Shown piece by piece: positions 5,222-7,721 of a stretch of DNA of 7,721 nt. Made by a program: the position numbers and the translations under genes. This DNA is from Candidatus Bathyarchaeota archaeon (GTDB taxonomy: Archaea > Thermoproteota > Bathyarchaeia > 40CM-2-53-6 > RBG-13-38-9), in assembly GCA_018396565.1 (NCBI GenBank), contig JAGTQO010000001.1:57709-65429 (forward strand). The letters run 5' to 3'. Every line of letters begins with the position of its first letter. The first letter of the stretch is position 1. The notes beneath the pieces are model-generated. The model saw only the letters and a list, made by a program, of their open reading frames with translations. It was not told the origin of the DNA and made no database searches.

Positions 5222-7721
5222 ATGTTGGCGGCAGAGGAATCTTACAAGACCGTCGAAGGCATAAGGTTTTCTCTATTATCGCCGAACGAGATAAGGAGAC
5301 TCTCAGCAGTAGAGGTGCAGACAGCCGACACATACGATGAGGACGGTGTACCTATAGTCGCAGGGTTGATGGACGGTAGACTCGGAACATTGGAGCCCAG
5401 GCAGAAATGCAGAACCTGCGGAAACACAGCAACCCTATGCCCAGGCCACTTCGGACACATAGAGCTCTCAGAGCCTGTAATACATGTAGCTTTCGTGAAG
5501 CTTATACATCGACTACTCTCAGTGACATGCAGAAACTGTGGCAGAATACTCCTCCCAGAGGATAAGATAGAGGAGTATAGGGAGAAGATTGAGGATGTTA
5601 AGAATAGGCTCAACACAGTTCCGGAATCCATCTACATCAGAATACTCAAACATGCGAAGAAGAGTATGGAGTGCCCACATTGCGGTGCCAGACAGTATCC
5701 TATAGAACTTGTGAAGCCCACATCATTCCATGAAGCTATTGAGGGTGGGGCTCCGAAGATTCCTCCAAGCGCAATAAGGGAGAGGCTTGAAAGGATCCCT
5801 GATGAAGACCTCAAACTTTTAGGAATGGACCCCCAGGCGGCGAGGCCTGAATGGATGGTTATACAGGTCTTGCCGGTTCCACCTGTAAGCGTCAGACCGT
5901 CGATAACACTCGAGTCTGGAATAAGATCTGAAGACGACCTCACCCATAAACTTGTAGACATAATAAGGATAAACCAGAAGCTCGGCGAGGCATTAGAGTC
6001 AGGTGTCCCAATAAACATTATTCAGGAACTCCACGACCTCCTCCAGTACCATGTAACAACATACATAGACAACGAGGTCTCAGGCCTACCTCCAGCCCGC
6101 CACCGGTCTGGAAGAGCCCTCAAAACCATATGTCAGAGACTCAAAGGCAAGGAAGGTAGGTTCAGAGGAAACCTCTCAGGTAAACGTGTAGACTTCTCAG
6201 CGAGAACAGTAATATCTCCAGACATGAACATAGACATCAACGAGGTTGGAGTTCCAATAGAACTAGCCATGAAGTTGACGATTCCCGAGAAGGTTACTGA
6301 GTGGAATCTTGAGGAGATGAAGCAGCTTATCCGAAACGGCCCAGACCAGTATCCTGGAGCCCTCTACATAGTCAGACCTGACGGTAGAAGGATAAGGCTG
6401 GAGTTTGTTCCTGAGAGAGAGAGCATAGCTGAGAGCATAGGGCCAGGCTTCACCGTTGAGAGACACCTGAAAGACGGCGACATAGTCCTATTCAACAGGC
6501 AACCTTCACTACACCGAATGTCTATAATGGCCCATTCAGTGAAGGTCCTACCTTACAAAACCTTCAGGTTGAATCCATGCGTCTGCCCCCCATACAACGC
6601 CGACTTCGATGGGGACGAGATGAACCTACATGTCCCTCAAGGAGAGGAGGCTAGGACAGAGGCTAAACTCCTCATGCAGGTACAAGACCAGATCCTATCC
6701 CCCAGATATGGAGGACCAATAATAGGTGCAATAAGAGATCTGTTGAGCGCATCATACATTCTAACCGCCAAAGACACGATGCTCACAAAGGAGGAGGTTG
6801 GCAGACTCATAATTGCAGGGGGCTATGAAGGGGAGCTCCCTGAACCTGACGTCAAGGGGCCTGAGCCTAAATGGTCGGGAAAGACCATATTCAGCCTATT
6901 CATACCTAAAGGCCTAAACTTCACCTCGAAATCCAACCTCTGCAACGTATACAAGTGCACAGAATGTAAGAGGGAGAAGTGTCCATACGACTCTTACATA
7001 GTCATTGAGGATGGGATTCTGAGGCAGGGTGTTATAGACAAGAATTCCATAGGTGCAGAGAGGTCTGACAGCCTCTTCCATAGAATAGTCAAAGACTATG
7101 GAACAGAGGAAGCTAGAAGATTTCTAAACTCAATATCTAAGGTTCTGGATAGATTCATAACTTTGAGAGGATTCACCTACAGTTTCGACGAATTGACCAT
7201 ACCCCAAGAAGTCAAGGAGAGAATAAGGAAGGCTATAGTCAAGGCTGAGGAGAGGGTTGACGAACTCGTCCAGGAGTATAGGAGAGGGACATTGGAGAGG
7301 CTCACAGGCCATACCATGGAGGAGAGTCTTGAGATATACATTATGGATGAGCTCTCGAAGGTGAGAGACTCTGCAGGCGAGTATGCTGAGAAATACTTCC
7401 AACCAGACAATAGTGGAATAATAATGACTAGAGCAGGTGCAAGAGGTTCAATGCTGAACATAGGCCAGATGACCGCATGTCTTGGTCAACAGTCAATAAG
7501 AGGTAAGAGGATCCTCAGAGGCTACCGTGACAGAACCCTCCCGTTCTTTGAGCCGAACGACGTAGGACCAGAAGCAAGGGGGTTCGTCTACTCCTCATAT
7601 AGGGACGGATTGAATCCAGTAGAGTTCTTCTACCATGCAGTCGGCGGGAGGGAAGGCTTGGTCGACACCGCTGTGAGAACCCAGCAGAGCGGCTACATGC
7701 AGGGGAGGCGTATAAACGCCC
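5222..7721 (+). CDS. rpoA1: DNA-directed RNA polymerase subunit A' (largest subunit, N-terminal part; cut by right edge)
   Basis: The frame is open from ATG 5222 to the right edge, giving 833 residues. This is the A' half of the split archaeal largest subunit, which carries the catalytic magnesium site. In order: a clamp zinc site C63-x2-C66-x6-C73-x2-H76; a second site C103-x2-C106 with C151-x2-C154; FRGNLSGKRVDFSARTVISP at 314-333; LFNRQPSLHR at 423-432; the catalytic NADFDGD at 459-465 with D461, D463 and D465; a further cysteine cluster C574, C579, C582, C587; TRAGARGSMLN and GQQSIRGKR before the funnel; and the bridge helix start GGREGLVDTAV near 808-818. The final stretch YMQGRRINA differs from the usual YMQRRLINA at two near-invariant positions, possibly error at a contig end. 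The ATG directly follows TAG GCA, so no earlier start is possible. The remaining roughly 50 or more codons and rpoA2 should follow. Confidence 0.98.
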   Translation, partial: MLAAEESYKTVEGIRFSLLSPNEIRRLSAVEVQTADTYDEDGVPIVAGLMDGRLGTLEPRQKCRTCGNTATLCPGHFGHIELSEPVIHVAFVKLIHRLLSVTCRNCGRILLPEDKIEEYREKIEDVKNRLNTVPESIYIRILKHAKKSMECPHCGARQYPIELVKPTSFHEAIEGGAPKIPPSAIRERLERIPDEDLKLLGMDPQAARPEWMVIQVLPVPPVSVRPSITLESGIRSEDDLTHKLVDIIRINQKLGEALESGVPINIIQELHDLLQYHVTTYIDNEVSGLPPARHRSGRALKTICQRLKGKEGRFRGNLSGKRVDFSARTVISPDMNIDINEVGVPIELAMKLTIPEKVTEWNLEEMKQLIRNGPDQYPGALYIVRPDGRRIRLEFVPERESIAESIGPGFTVERHLKDGDIVLFNRQPSLHRMSIMAHSVKVLPYKTFRLNPCVCPPYNADFDGDEMNLHVPQGEEARTEAKLLMQVQDQILSPRYGGPIIGAIRDLLSASYILTAKDTMLTKEEVGRLIIAGGYEGELPEPDVKGPEPKWSGKTIFSLFIPKGLNFTSKSNLCNVYKCTECKREKCPYDSYIVIEDGILRQGVIDKNSIGAERSDSLFHRIVKDYGTEEARRFLNSISKVLDRFITLRGFTYSFDELTIPQEVKERIRKAIVKAEERVDELVQEYRRGTLERLTGHTMEESLEIYIMDELSKVRDSAGEYAEKYFQPDNSGIIMTRAGARGSMLNIGQMTACLGQQSIRGKRILRGYRDRTLPFFEPNDVGPEARGFVYSSYRDGLNPVEFFYHAVGGREGLVDTAVRTQQSGYMQGRRINA

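Noticed and set aside
1865..7721. Inteins, introns or B''/B' splitting in the polymerase genes
   Set aside because: Conserved motifs run in order without interruption through both genes, and the lengths match unsplit, uninterrupted family members.
1..7721. CRISPR array, mobile element, defence system or other accessory module
   Set aside because: No direct-repeat array, transposase, integrase or attachment site was seen on either strand; the only repeats are short and listed above.

Overview
The window looks like archaeal chromosome carrying the head of the RNA polymerase large-subunit operon, rpoH-rpoB-rpoA1, on the + strand from about 1590 to the right edge. Evidence for Archaea: an RpoH (Rpb5-like) subunit directly precedes rpoB, the largest subunit starts as an A'-type protein with archaeal/eukaryotic zinc sites, and Arg (AGG/AGA) and Ile (ATA) codon use is typical of archaea. 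rpoB is one unsplit gene of 1117 codons. That argues against the methanogens and haloarchaea, in which B is split into B'' and B', and fits TACK-type archaea. A Bathyarchaeia-like uncultured lineage is my best guess, by inference only; no search was run.

Layout. (a) 1-352, minus strand: the first 117 codons of an Old Yellow Enzyme-family NADH:flavin oxidoreductase that runs off the left edge. (b) 353-505: a divergent intergenic region with two small back-to-back inverted repeats. (c) 506-1306, plus strand: an unrecognised membrane-anchored protein with one N-terminal transmembrane helix, a heptad-repeat coiled coil with recurring K-(L/I)-D-E-A units, and a probable beta-rich outside domain. 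(d) 1307-1589: a gap with a 12-bp perfect palindrome and candidate TATA elements for the polymerase operon. (e) 1590-1844 rpoH, 1865-5218 rpoB and 5222-7721 rpoA1 (cut by the right edge), separated by 20 and 3 nt, clearly one transcription unit.

The three polymerase genes encode parts of one enzyme. RpoB and RpoA1 form the two sides of the active-site cleft; the A' NADFDGD loop holds the catalytic magnesium. RpoH is the assembly/jaw subunit. rpoA2, encoding the rest of the largest subunit, would be expected just beyond the right edge. The upstream reductase and membrane protein show no functional link to transcription.

I see no mobile element, CRISPR array, tRNA, rRNA or intein. Most of the window is conserved housekeeping DNA. 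The points worth a second look are the two odd residues in the RpoA1 bridge helix at the very end of the window, the same-frame rpoB/rpoA1 junction separated only by TAG GCA, the rpoB start-codon arrangement, and the uncharacterised coiled-coil membrane protein.
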